Shown: one piece after another, positions 34,378-46,702 of the stretch
Layout of the letters: each line of letters opens with the position of its first letter
Position numbering within the stretch: the first letter of the stretch is position 1
Assembly: GCA_003254925.1 (NCBI GenBank)
Contig: QANZ01017167.1
Coordinates: forward strand, 1 to 64,000
From: Chamaecrista fasciculata
Lineage: Eukaryota > Streptophyta > Magnoliopsida > Fabales > Fabaceae
Reading direction: 5' to 3'
Length of the DNA: 64,000 bases
Notes under the pieces: generated by a model
The model's database searches: none
What the model saw: the letters and a program-made list of their open reading frames with translations, nothing else
What the model was told of the DNA's origin: nothing
Position numbers and translations under genes: made by a program

Positions 34378-36126
34378 ATGTCTGATCAAACACAGTTTGA
34401 TTTGCCTGATGAATGCTGGGAATTGGTTTTCCGATCACTCGACTACCGTCGTCACTATGACTCCGTTTCCTCCGTCTGCAAGCGATTCCTTTCCATCATC
34501 AATGGCCTTCATTCCTCTCTCACCATTCTCGACTCTACCATTCCCTTGCTTTCTCGCCTCTTCCTCAGGTTTCCCGCCATCAATTCCATCAATCTCAGTT
34601 ACTGCGGCGGCGACATCCATTCCGTTCTTCGTCTAATTTCGAGATCTGGTTTGTCTCTCGATTCGCTCGATCTTTCCTATAGAAAAGAGCTTCTCGTCGA
34701 TGGACTCCGACTATTAGGTTCGACGATGCGGAATCTTAGGGTTTTGAGATACTCTGGTGCTTCCTTTATTGAAGATGATGTTCTGGTTGTGATAGCTGAT
34801 TGTTTTCCGTCTCTTCAAGAGCTTGACATTAGCTACCCCTCTCCTGGATTTACTCGCGCTGTGACTGATATGGGGATCACGACGTTGGCTACGACGCTGA
34901 AAGACCTACGCAAAGTTAATCTCACGGGTAATCACTCTGTCACTGATGAATCTCTTCTCTCTGTGTGTGAGAACTGTGAGTTTCTGACAGAAATCACAAT
35001 CCACTATTGCTATTCCATAACCCCAGTGGGAGTTTCTTCTGCCATTCGCCGGAGACCCACTTTGACTTCCATCTCCCTTAGTACTAAAGAAAATGAAGGG
35101 CCCAATATTACTTCGGACGTTGTTAATTCATTGACGAATTTGAAAGGCTTAACTGAAATTAGTTTAACATATTTCTCTGTACCAGATGAGTTGTTGTGTT
35201 CAATTGCAGAGCAAGGCCTTCCATTGAAGAAGCTTATCCTCAAATACTGCCGCGAGTATACATGTACTGGAATCTTACGTTTGTTGTCTAAATGTCAATC
35301 TGTTCAACACTTGGATCTTGAAGCCAATGACTTTCTCACTGATAATGACGTGGTTAATTTATCTGGGTTTCTTTGTAATCTGACATTTATTAATCTCAGT
35401 CATTGTTATAAGCTGACCACGTCAACCATTCTCACACTGGCAAGATGTCCTTTGCTCAATGAGATCGTGATAGAAAGAGGAATGAGGTTCAATGAGATCG
35501 TGATAGAAAGAGGAATGAGGTTCAATACTTGGAGAGAAAAAGTTAGTTTAAAAGATCTTGTTGTCAATTCTCAAATCAAGACTCTTCATTTGGGTAGAAA
35601 CTTTGAATTGAAGGACAAAAATGTCAAAACGTTTGCTTTCATTTGCCCCAATTTAGAGTATATTGACTTGAGTCATTGTAAATATATCTCAGAAAGAGGA
35701 ATAGCTCAAGTCCTGAAGAAATGCAGTAAGATTAGGCATTTGAGCTTATCTTTTTGTTCACAACTGAGTCTGTTCGATGAGATAAACTTTAACTTTCTCT
35801 TACCCAATTTGGAGATGTTGGACTTGTCTTTCACAAGTATTGACGATCAATCACTCTCACTAATTTCAAATACTTGTTGTGGGCTGATTTATTTAGAATT
35901 GCAGAATTGCTCTAAGGTGACAGCGAAGGGAGTGAAGCAAGTGGTACAAAAATGCACAAGACTCAGAGAGATCAATTTGTGGAAGTGTACAAATGTGAAG
36001 ACTGATATTGTTCATTGGATGGTGTTTGAACGGCCATCATTGATAAAAATAAAGGCTCCCCCTGGTTATGATCGTTCTCGGAGACACAAAAAGTACTTTT
36101 CACTTCCTGAATGCCTTATTTTTTAG
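34378..36126 (+). CDS. F-box/LRR-repeat protein, intronless, 582 aa
   Basis: Predicted substrate receptor of an SCF ubiquitin ligase. The F-box lies at about residues 8-50 (FDLPDECWELVFRSL, then SVSSVCKRFLSI) and would bind SKP1. The rest is a chain of Cys-containing leucine-rich repeats of the AMN1/FBXL type (LDLSY, INLSYCGG, LTFINLSHCYKLT, YIDLSHCKYIS, YLELQNCSKV), ending in FSLPECLIF. Start: the ATG at 34378 (MSDQTQFDLP) puts the F-box at the usual N-terminal place; in-frame sequence further upstream has no ATG. An exact 33-bp tandem duplication lies inside the LRR region (residues 362-383). Closest general resemblance is to plant F-box/LRR-repeat protein 3-like proteins. The substrate is unknown. 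Confidence 0.92.
   Translation: MSDQTQFDLPDECWELVFRSLDYRRHYDSVSSVCKRFLSIINGLHSSLTILDSTIPLLSRLFLRFPAINSINLSYCGGDIHSVLRLISRSGLSLDSLDLSYRKELLVDGLRLLGSTMRNLRVLRYSGASFIEDDVLVVIADCFPSLQELDISYPSPGFTRAVTDMGITTLATTLKDLRKVNLTGNHSVTDESLLSVCENCEFLTEITIHYCYSITPVGVSSAIRRRPTLTSISLSTKENEGPNITSDVVNSLTNLKGLTEISLTYFSVPDELLCSIAEQGLPLKKLILKYCREYTCTGILRLLSKCQSVQHLDLEANDFLTDNDVVNLSGFLCNLTFINLSHCYKLTTSTILTLARCPLLNEIVIERGMRFNEIVIERGMRFNTWREKVSLKDLVVNSQIKTLHLGRNFELKDKNVKTFAFICPNLEYIDLSHCKYISERGIAQVLKKCSKIRHLSLSFCSQLSLFDEINFNFLLPNLEMLDLSFTSIDDQSLSLISNTCCGLIYLELQNCSKVTAKGVKQVVQKCTRLREINLWKCTNVKTDIVHWMVFERPSLIKIKAPPGYDRSRRHKKYFSLPECLIF
35461..35526 (+). repeat. Exact 33-bp in-frame tandem duplication in the LRR region
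   Basis: Two perfect copies (35461-35493 and 35494-35526) encode EIVIERGMRFN twice. The unit is not the length of one LRR (about 25-26 aa), so it adds an extra loop or strand. Perfect identity indicates a recent event or an assembly artefact. Confidence 0.95.
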
Positions 36127-36752
36127 AAGAGTTAAGATCACTCTACTATAGACTAGAGGATCCATTTAGATTTGTTACTTTGTTCCTGATATAGCACTAT
36201 AATTTTGTTAAATATTTATTTTATTTGTTTTTCTCAATTCAGATAAATTATAAAATTTACATCTTATAATTATTAGTAAGGATGTTTCTGCATTTGTAAA
36301 ATAGTAATACACTTGATTAGTTTCCTTAATAAAAGTTTCTTGTAAATTAGTTCTGTGATAGATAACAGAAAACAAACCACCATATAAGGTAGGTTGAAAC
36401 CAAAATTTGATTTTTGATTTCAAAATATGGAATGATAAATTTGCTTGAGCTGAATAAGCCAAACGCATATGGCGCAAAGTCGTACGCAGTAAGTAATTCA
36501 TCCTGTAACATAACTTATTGCCTTCAAACTATACATAAACAAAGAAAGGCACTTAACTTGCCCGAAAATGAAGAATAGGCTTTACTGATCTCGAATTTCT
36601 TCTGAATTCATAATATGAGTATCCCTTATTAGTAATTTTGCAATTCTGCTTGTGCCAGAAAGTATGGACAGATCAAATCATGTTACTTTTATGACTAGTA
36701 AAAACAGTGCTTCTCAAAAATTATCAGAAAGATAAAAAGATGAAACAATTAC

Positions 36753-36920
36753 CTTCCCAGACTGTTCACCTGAATGGGGCACATCTTCATGGTTCTTGTA
36801 TTGCTCAAATCTAGTTTCCCCACACTTTCCTCTAGAAATACCAAGCATATCCCAAGGAATCCCTGGGATATCTTGTCCTGTTCTAACTTCACCAGCTGTA
36901 ATGTCAACCACCTTACCATT
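36753..36920 (-). pseudogene. Single-exon relic of a WD-repeat (C2A9.03-like) gene
   Basis: On the minus strand an exon-like 168-bp open segment (56 codons) is bounded by a CAG acceptor and a GTAATTG donor. It encodes GQDIPGIPWDMLGISRGK followed by TRFEQYKNHEDVPHSGE. This matches the conserved N-terminal exon of plant WD-repeat proteins annotated as similar to fission-yeast C2A9.03, where the pattern is GKDIQGIPW...TRLEQYKNYENIP. The conserved next exons were not recognised downstream on this strand, and no WD repeats are seen nearby, so this is probably a duplicated, isolated exon. Confidence 0.6.
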
Positions 36921-36926
36921 CTGCAC

Positions 36927-39900
36927 CAAGATTTCCAAGCTTTAAAATATTAATATCTAGCATTATCCCCATGGTGTTGGGACATTTTCTGCAAGATGGT
37001 CAAACAATATTCCAATGGCAGCAGCACAAGTATAGAGAAATCAAGCTCAATGTCGAACCACAACTATAGTAAATTCACTAACAGTCTAAGCTGTCCTATA
37101 ACTTTCAAAGATTAAGAACTCATAAGCTATGATCTAACAAAGAACACAGCATTAAGTAATATGAGCAACATTGGCTGGTTAGCTATGTGTGAATGCATAA
37201 CTAGACATTCGTGCAATGTGATTAACATTTTAACCCTTGGCATTTGGTCTAAGAAAAGCACTTTTGTGTAGTGAGTGTGCATAAGCAAATATTCATGCCA
37301 TGTAGTTAACACCCAGGTTAGGTGTTTTAAGTTTTAACACTCGGTATCTGGTCCAAAAAAAAAAAGTAATATGAGAAAATCGCCAATCATATTATATCCA
37401 TTCCTATAAGTGGTCATGTATTAGCAAATGGCAACATATATTCTGTACGCCTGTGTACAAATTAGCCTTCCCAATTTAGAAAAAGCAGGAAAGGAGGGAG
37501 AAAACACAGAAAGCAGCCACAAAAATCATTGAATTGATGGAACAAAGGTCAATTTGAAGGAGGGAGTCCAGATTAATTCAAAGTTGGTATTATATTGCTG
37601 CATCCTAATTAAGTCCTATATATATATATATATATATATGGATCCAATTAACTTTATGAAATTCCATTTTAGACCAATCTGTGTATGTGGAGTCAGGGAA
37701 GGCAAAGATTTTTAATTTTTTACATGCATGCATAGCAACTTTGGAGAAGCACTTGAGTTTCAACTTAAATACCAAATATGTCATTTAAATTTATGCCTTT
37801 ATTATACTATTCCCACCTACAGTACTCTGTTTCTTCATTTCACGCACGACTTCTTCTCTTCTCCTTCTTCTTCTTCTTGATTATTTGAAGTCGAGTCACA
37901 AAGGTCATGGTCACTAATTTTGTAATGCGCTTAATGATTGTCAAACCATTAAAATATTTTATACAAATACAAAATTTAGTCCACAAGTTCCACGGGTGAA
38001 GTTTCAGATATGGATCATCATGAATACAATATGAATAGAGTATTATGATCTTCGAACCCAGACTTATGAGCGGGTATCAAAATCAATTGTTATCTCGGTG
38101 CCGGCTGGGTAATATAATCTCTATACTCGAATTCGGATCTGGAGAAATTTTAAAGTAAATTATTTTTTATTGATATAAAATTTATTTTCATTAAACTTTT
38201 CACATCTATAACTATTAAAAATAAAAAATAAATCATAAATATGAATGCATTAATAAAATATTTCATTACTTAGGAAATATTTAATATTTTTTCAGTAAAA
38301 AGTGTTCAAGTATTATATTTTTTATATATAAAAATAAATATTTATTATTATTGGTAGGGTACCTTCAAACTCGTTTGGAGGGAGGTGATAGAAGAAAGCT
38401 TGAATTTTCGAAAATTCTTTCTTGAAGCATTTGAGGATAATTATTTGAGTGAGATTTCAGTGAGGATTGAGGTTTTTGGACGAGTTCTTGAGTTTCTCAG
38501 CGATTTTCGTACGTTTTCTGACGAGTTTGGGGCATTTTCCGGTGGGTTTTAAATTTTTTGCATTTTTCAGTTTTGGTCCCTCTGTCATTTGCTTTTAATT
38601 TGTGTTGTTTTTGCATTTCTATTCCATTTCATGAAGAATTCATGGATTAAAGATCAAGATGTAAGGTTTGAGAATCTTCAAAGATGCTCTTTCACTTTTA
38701 TTTTGATAGTCAGGGACTAAAGTGAAAGAGACTTAAAGTTTTCAAGACTAAACAATAATTTAAAGGATTGATTTGTAATTTTTCCTTTACTTAATTTGCC
38801 TAGTTAACGATTTAAAATAGTCAGAGGACTGACGGTGAGAGATTTTCAAAATATATGAAACCAAAACTGAGACTAGAAAAGATACAAGACTGATTTGGGA
38901 CCTGAAGAAAAATATAAGACCAAATTCAAGACAAAAAAAAAATATAAAACTAGTTTAAGACTTAAAACAAGGATGTAGAACCAAATTCACATGCTTCAAG
39001 TAAATATTGGATACCAAAATAAAGTTTCAAACAAAAAAAGTACAATGAAATGGATGTTTTATCACTTTATCCATAAAAGTACAATGAAATGGATGTTTTA
39101 TCACTTTAGAATTCCTTTAAAGGCATCTGAACTACTTCCCTCAATAATCTAGTAGTTAGTTTACACTTAGGACCGTTTGGTAGTAGGTTTCTCACGAATC
39201 ACGAAACTTCTATAGTTCTATTCCTCATTTTCACTTTTTTTTTTCTTATCATGATGCAATACCAATTACAAATACATGACTTTTTTTTAAGTTGAATTTC
39301 ACAGTGTTCACACTCAAAAATCACAAGGAATAACAAGTAAAAATTAGGTTTTACACAAATATATTTCTCTCATAAAATTATGTATTATTATAAATTTAAT
39401 TTTTACATTTTTGTAATTGATCATATGAAAGTTTCCTTTTTTTTCTTCTATCATAACCAATTATACAAAATAATTTTTATCACATAGCTTTATGTTTATT
39501 AGTTAATTTTATAATAAAGTATTGAGAGAATTTTATATAATTGTCTCATTGTACGTTTATTATACAACTGAATTGTGTAAGCTCCGTTTGGCAAAACGTC
39601 TTTGTGCACACGCAATGACAATTTGACAAGTTGTGTTGGAAATTTTCAAGCTCCAACGCAATGCCATTTCAGTTTTAATCTAATAACTTGTGCTTTTCAA
39701 ATGCTAAACTTTTTTTCTATTAATCTCTTTAATAAAATTATAACTAATATATTTTTGTTTGACAATTTGGCATTTCCTCCTTAGTTTCCATTTTTAAGTA
39801 ATCTCTTTACCAGTTACCAGATGGTATCTGTTTATCAGAAGTCTAAGCACGAATATTGATTCTAGTTCCTTTTTTCTTTCTTTATTATTTTACCCGAAAA

Positions 39901-41092
39901 TTCCTCACCCAACTTATAAAAATATTCGTCATTCTTTATTTTAATATCGATCTTCCACTATATTGACAAGAATCATATATGAATAATATATATCTCAAAA
40001 TTGATTTAATTTTCAAATATTAAGAATAATTAAATTCTCGTGTTTGAACTTACAATGTTGAATTGGGCTTAAAAATAGTCATTTATTTTATGAATTTGGT
40101 CATATATTTCTCGATTCAAGTTTGATTATTATGAAATTGAAGTTACAAATTACTCTTGACGGGTTCTTTCTCTTTCCAGTTGAGACAGTTAGCAAATAAG
40201 TCAAATAATACTCTGAATATGAGTTTGGTCAAAATATCAATGTTAACTTTTGAAGTATTATTTGACCTTATTTGCCAATGGTCTCAACTAGACAAAGAAA
40301 GAACTCGTCGAAAGTAACTTGTAGCTCAGGTTTTGTTGCACTCAGCCTTGAAATTAGAGAAATATGACTAAATTCATAAAACAAGTGACTCATTTCCTGG
40401 CCCAATTTTATGTTCAATTTGACTTCATTTGCCCATTACTCCAATTAGGTAAAGAAAAAACTCATCAAATTTAACTCGTAGTTTTGATTTAATTGCATTC
40501 GAGTTTGAAACGAGAAAGATATGATCATATTTAATAGTTAGGGACTAATAATAAAACTTTTAAGAAATATTAAAGACTAAAACGAAAAAAAAAAATCATA
40601 GAGACCAAAATTGAACTTTGGGCTTATTAGGGACCAAAATAGGTTTTTGACACTTAAAAAAAATAAAACAAAAAAAGGCATCATTGTGGGCCCTCCGACG
40701 TCGTTCTCATTGCTTTCCAACACTCAAAACAAATTTCTCGTTACAACAAAGTTGGTCCCTGCAAGCCACAAGAAATGTCGTTGCAAGAAAAATATGATAT
40801 TGCCTACCAGTCAAACAAATATACTTATATGCACCAAAACGCATCCCCTTGAAAACAGAGTACGAAAAAAACACACTAATATATATATATATTAAAAAAA
40901 ATGGATCTATATTGAAGATTTGGGTCTGCATTTTATAATCAAGATTGTGATTGAAGAGGCAGCGAGCTAACTAGCCCCAAAAACATCAAGCATATATACA
41001 TATACATATATATATATATTGATTTTGATTGTGCTTGTTCTTCTTCTTCTTCTTGGATCAAATTCCCAAGAAGGAAATACAGAAGATAAAAA
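36927..41092. other. Intergenic, about 4.1 kb
   Basis: No complete gene. Contents: a (TA)n run near 37618-37640; a region at 37980-38160 with CGAACCCAGAC-type text of unknown nature; a duplicated piece of F-box upstream sequence at 39013-39155; and at about 40050-40640 an imperfect inverted duplication with GGACCAAAAT-type blocks, probably an old MULE-like element whose ends I could not fix. A TATATATATAT stretch near 41010 may serve as core promoter for the permease gene at 41093. Confidence 0.4.
39013..39155 (+). repeat. Copy of the F-box gene upstream sequence, with an internal tandem duplication
   Basis: The block TACAATGAAATGGATGTTTT followed by ATCACTTTAT occurs here twice in tandem (from about 39037 and 39075), then CTTCCCTCAATAATC. 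The same order (AATGAAATGGATGTTTTATC, then CTTCCCTCAATAATC) is found at about 34107-34185, directly upstream of the F-box gene. No F-box coding sequence follows here. Confidence 0.7.
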
Positions 41093-44000
41093 ATGGGTGA
41101 GAAGGTAATAATAGAGGAGTCTCCTTTGCTTGAAGAAGCAGAAGCAGAAGAAGAAGAGGCATCATCTCAAGACAACATGAAGAGAACAGGTAGGTAATCA
41201 TTAATCAATCAATTAATTTGTTAATTGAAGTAGTAATTAAACTAAACCCATATTGGATTGACTTAATTATTGCTTAATCTTGTATTAATTTGTGGGAATT
41301 TGGAATGATGAAGGGAGTACATGGAGTGCAGTGGCACACATAATAACAGGGGTGATAGGAGCAGGAGTGTTATCTCTAGCATGGTCAATTGCACAATTAG
41401 GTTGGATTGCAGGCCCATTCTTCATGCTTCTCTTTGCTCTCACTACCTTATTTTCTGCAAATCTTCTCAGTGATTGTTATAGGTTCCCTCACTATCATCA
41501 TCATCCCTTCCAGAGATGTCCTTCTTACATGGAGGCTGTCAAGATGTACCTAGGTATAATTTCAATATTACTTCACCAATAAACTAAGAATTCAGTCTCA
41601 GAAAGATCTGAGAATTAACAACTCAATCTTTGAAAGATTTAAATATACAATTTAGTTTCCGAAAAATCTAAGAGGTATATATATACTTTTTAATCCTTTT
41701 CATGGACTAAAAAGTATACTGTTAGTTTTTTTTAGAGACTAAATAGTATATCATTTAAACCTTTTAGGGATTAAATTGTGTATTTCAATCTTTAAGGGAC
41801 CAGATTGTTAACTCGATAATCTTTTAGGGACGGAATTGTTAATTTACTTTTACTTCATTGTTATTGATTCTATCTTTTGTATACTGGATTCTTTATCAAG
41901 CTAAGATTAAATAAAGAGAGGAGATTGAAGCTGGAAAAAAAATTGGGGTTGGGAAAGAAATTTAACTCCTAGATTTTTTTTTTAATTTGGATGTTGACCT
42001 CTTTTTTAAATCATTTTAATTTAGAGTATTTTAATTTTTTGAAAGAGAAAGATAATATTTTAAATTTGTGAAAGAGAAAGATAATAGGAATTAATAATTT
42101 GACTTTTTGAATCAGGAGGATTTATTATGATTATCTTCCATTAATTCCTCTTTTTCTCTAGTAAGTTAGTATAGGAAATTGAGTTCCACCTCTTTCTCCA
42201 CTCTCTCTTTCTTCTTCTTTGTTTTCACTTTTCACTTAAAAAGCAAAAGTGAGAAAGAGAAAATTTACAAAAAGAAAAAGAAAAAGAAACTTACAAGAGT
42301 GCTGCCATTCACTAATAAAAAAGTGACATTTTTTAGAAAGTGTTTTTTTTCTTCTTAACTCCATCTGGGCACTTATCAACTGATTTTAGAATGCTTTGTA
42401 ATACGATCAATATTATCAGTTTTTTTTTAAATTTTCTTTTAAGATTATGTTTTGTTATTTTTAATTTTTTTAATACACTATTACTAGTATCTTCGTAGTA
42501 GTGGATAAAAAAAAATCTTTTTATTAGAAATATTGTTTTCAGAGAAAAGTTAAATAAGAAAGTATTTTACAATTGTGGCATAATAATAGCTTAATTTGGA
42601 ATATATAGGAGAGAAAAGGAAGAATGTGAGTGGAGTATTGGTGTATTTGAGCTTATATGGCACTACCATTGCCTATGTCATCACAACTGCTACCAGTGCC
42701 AGGTTAGCTCCATTTATTTATTTATTCATTCATTCTTGTTCTTTCTTCTTCACTTTTGATTTTTTTTTTTACTATATGTTTTGATTGATTTACAACCTTA
42801 TTGTATTGGTGTATTTGGAAACCCTCTCATCACATTCAGGTACATACTATAAGTTAAATCCGAATTAGTCCAGACAAAACAAAACAGTGAGACATACATA
42901 TAAATAGGCTACATCACTATAATGAGCCCAATTATTTTTATTCTTTCTTTCTCTTGGCCCAAAACTAGAAGTATATATTAACTGAAAAAAGCAACTTAGT
43001 AAATCACAAGTTTGGCTAGTTTCCTTCAATATTTGACCTTGATTTGGAACCAATAGTATTCTTTCTTGTGGTACTTTTCTTCTGTTGAAAAAAAAAAAAA
43101 CACCACCATTATATTGCTATACTACCCACCTAGTGGGAAAATGTTTTGGTTGTTGTTGTTGTATATTATTACTATACTACATGTATATTTAGTGTTTGCC
43201 ATTACATAAATACATTTTACAGGGCCATTCTGAAATCAAACTGTTATCACAAGGAAGGGCATAAAGCTCCTTGTAATTATGGAGAAACATGGTTCATGGT
43301 GATATTTGGAGTTGTTCAAGTGTTCATGTCATTTATTCCAGATATCCACAGTATGGCATGGCTTTCTGTTGTTGCAGCAGCTATGTCCTTTACTTACTCT
43401 TTTATTGGATTAGGACTTGGCATTGCAAAAGTTTTAGGTATGGCTTCTTTCACTATATATATAGAGTAAACTAGCAATTCGGTCCTTGAAAGATCACCTA
43501 ATTGATAACTCAGTCCCTGAAAGATAGAAATACACAAATTAGTCCCTAAAAGATTATAACGGTATACTACTTAGTCTATGAAAAGAACTAACAAGTATAC
43601 TGTTTTGATCTTTCAAGAGCTAAACTGTGTATTTCAATCTTTTAGAGACTAAATTGTCAAATCAATGGTCTTTCATGGACCAAATTGTTAGTTTACTCTA
43701 TTTATTTTTTATAACGCCATTAGTCCAAAATATAAAAGTCTAGTATTTTATATAAGTATAAAGGAGAATGATGGTTCATAAAACTATATAAAAGGACTCT
43801 AATTTCACTTGAACTTGCAGAAAATGGGATAGTTTTGGGAAGCATAACAGGAGTACCTGCCTCAAATGTTGCAGACAAACTGTGGTTAGTGTTCCAAGCA
43901 CTTGGTGATATTGCCTTTGCCTATCCATACACTATCATTCTTCTTGAGATACAAGTAAGTTTCACATTCCAATTTCCAATTAGGAAAATTTAAGAGGAAA

Positions 44001-45276
44001 AAAAGAACACATCATCACAACATTTCAAAGCTTAAGCCAAAGTGTTGAATTTTATTGAGTGAAGGATACTCTAAAGACTCCACCACCAGAAAACCAGACC
44101 ATGAAGAAAGCCTCCACAATAGCAATAGCCATCACTACCTTCTTCTACCTTTGTTGTGGCTGCTTCGGATATGCGGCTTTCGGAGATGATACGCCGGGAA
44201 ACCTATTGACTGGATTCGGGTTTTACGAGCCTTACTGGCTTATTGACTTTGCAAATGCTTGTGTTGTTCTTCATTTGGTGGGAGGATATCAGGTACTTGT
44301 GAAACACTTGACAGATAAAAACTTTTAAGTTTGTGATTTTATCTCTCTTAAGCTCTAGCAAGTTAGTTTCTTAATTTGTTTGCTTGATGTATGTCATTAA
44401 TATGTCAACACTGAGCAAATTTTACAAATCAAGTGATTGTTAAAAGGATACAATTTCAAAGGTAAAAGTTTGCTTAGATGAAAGCATTTTAGAAGAAATT
44501 GCCACCTTGAAAGTCTAGGTTTGACTATCAAATAGATCAGTTTGATGAGAACTTTTAAAATGACTTAAACTGATCAATTTTATATTAAAAGAAGACCAAA
44601 TCAAAAGAGAAATAATTGTTTCAAATGAAATCATTAATTTATTCTTATTTTATTGACATCTCTAATATAAATCTTGGATATGATACCCAAATTAATTTAA
44701 TTCTCAATTCATGTTAATTAGCATATTTACAAAAAAAAAAAAACCACTTTCAATCTCCCAAATAAACTTATTATTACTTTTCCATATTTCTTGTCTTCAA
44801 TTTTTTTATCATCTTATATATATTACCATGCATGAATAGTGACAATTATGCTTCTTGTTCTTGTTGACCATTAGATATATAGTCAAGTAATATACATTGC
44901 TGCTGATAGATGGTGTATGAGGACATTCCCCACAAGTGGATTTGTGAACAACTTCTACAAACTCAAACTCCCTCTCTTGCCTACTTTCAAGCTGAATCTT
45001 TTCAGACTTTGTTTCAGAACACTTTATGTAATTTCCACAACTGCATTGGCCATAATCTTTCCTTACTTCAACCAAGTCTTAGGACTTTTAGGTTCCATCA
45101 CCTTTTGGCCTATGATTCTATATTTCCCTATTGAGATGCACTTTGTGCAGAAGAAAATTAGAGCTTGGACAACAAAATGGATTCTTTTCAATTCTTTTAG
45201 CTTTCTTTGCTTTGTTGTCTCTGTGGTCGCACTCATTGGCTCACTTGAAGGGATTATAACAGAGAGATTTAGTTAA
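41093..45276 (+). CDS. Amino acid permease, AAP7-like, 7 exons, 469 aa
   Basis: Proton-coupled amino acid importer of the AAAP/ATF1 family, plasma membrane. Exons: 41093-41189, 41314-41553, 42609-42702, 43223-43437, 43821-43954, 44065-44292, 44875-45276; GT-AG with consistent phase. The N-terminus is acidic ([14 protein letters not shown]), then TM1 has WSAVAHIITGVIGAGVLSLAW. Further family blocks are NCYHKEGHKAPC, MSFTYSFIGLGLG, CCGCFGYAAFGDDTPGNLL and FANACVVLHLVGGYQ; the protein ends GIITERFS. Length and order match Arabidopsis AAP7. One oddity is just after GGYQ: exon 7 starts IYSQVIYIAADRW, where most AAPs have YSQP followed by a small-residue stretch, so the Pro is replaced by Val341. 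Introns 2 and 4 carry related foldback elements. A second AAP gene lies 17 kb downstream in the same orientation. Confidence 0.94.
41578..41850. mobile_element. Foldback MULE-like element in permease intron 2
   Basis: Both ends have AGTAAAYTARNAATTC-type sequence facing inward, followed by CAGTC/GTCCC and AAAGAT blocks. A central AGTATACTGTTAG lies between them. It is related to the copy at 43464-43698 in intron 4 of the same gene, but more diverged. Confidence 0.5.
43464..43698. mobile_element. Foldback MULE-like element in permease intron 4 (235 bp)
   Basis: Left end GAGTAAACTAGCAATTCGG and right end CCAAATTGTTAGTTTACTC are inverted repeats. GTCCTTGAAAGATC blocks repeat on both arms, and the AGTATACTGTT core is shared with the intron 2 copy. 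The TSD is obscured by a TA-rich flank. Confidence 0.65.
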
Positions 45277-46702
45277 GTTTTGAATAAATTATCTAGAGTG
45301 AATTATACAGATTATGGTCGATTTGAAGAAGTAAATTAGCAACAAGTTGTTAATTGAATTGGTAGTGGTCTCAATCCCATAAGAAGAAGGGTACAAGTTT
45401 GAATATTGAAAATGTACTTATTTATGGAGTTGATATTTTAAATACTTTACAATTTGTTAAAGAAATCTTGTATATTTGTATCAATTTTTTTTAAAGGAAA
45501 TTATTCCTTTTTGTGGTGGGAGCAAAGTGTATCATTTGATCCCATTTTGATTTGTTACATTATCATTTAACTAACTAGTTTTGAAATTTTAGGTTAATTG
45601 TTGTGTAAGTATGCTTTCTTTGGCTCCTAACTTTTTAAGATAATATGACGGGTGTTTTGCTCATGAAATTGAAAATGTTCATTTAATCCATGTAATGTCC
45701 TTGAGATAACAATATAAAAATATTCAAGATGTAAATGAAATCTTCTATTAAAAGTGAAAAATGAATTATTTTAAAAATCAAGCAATTATTTCTATTGTAA
45801 ACTAATAATTTAGCTATTGATGCCAATTGTAACATTTTAAGAAAAAAAAAAAAAGGAAAATAAGCTGATGCGTTAGAGGGTTCATCCTTGCAAAAAGAGA
45901 ACACACATGTATATATTGTTGTCCCTTATATTATCAGTATGAAGATAATAATTTTTACATTCTCAAATCAAGTGTGTTCTTATCAATTACAAAAATTGAG
46001 GCTAATCAAATCATTGTAAATATATATCAATCTTATTTTTTTTTATTTTGAAAAATTTATGAAATAAAGAATATTTGAAAGTAAAACAAAATTTGGTCAA
46101 AATTTGATCTTTCTTAAGATGATCATTTTGGTTAGTCTATGATGTTAAGTGTAGTATGCATACAATTAGTGATGTGACTCCATATACATTTATGATTGGT
46201 TACAAAAATTATCTTTTTTAATTATTTTTTAGCATTAAATTACTTAATAAAAGAAAATTATGTCACCTTGCAATTGTATGCATACCCTACTTTGCATCTT
46301 AGAATTTTTCCATTTTATGTTCAAACTAGCGCCAAACTCGTGTAATGCACGGTATGTTCAACTCATATAATTGTTATATAAATGGATAGATATAAACTTT
46401 GGAATATAATACAAAGCAATATATATATATATGTAGCACAAAAAAATTCGTAACACAAAATAAACTCCTCGTGAGCTAATCCAAACAGACCCTAAATAGC
46501 TGATGTTTGCAAAAAAAAAATATATATCATTGACCAAGATGCATATTTTCAATATTTAGGGGCTAAATCATAGTTTTGGACTAAATTTAAGGACTAAAAA
46601 GTAGACTTTCTCTTTCAATTTCAGTATTGCACTTTGACCAAAAGTGTATATAAGAAATGATAGGTTTTGTGCCACTAAATTTGCTGGCTCTTGCTTGAAT
46701 TC
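45277..46702. other. Intergenic; possible degenerate SINE near 45345-45450
   Basis: After the permease stop, ATTGGTAGTGGTCTCAATCC followed about 35 bp later by ACAAGTTTGAATATTG resembles a decayed pol III A box and B box. The rest is AT-rich, with a GGACTAAAAAGTAGAC-type repeat remnant near 46590. No gene seen. Confidence 0.3.
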
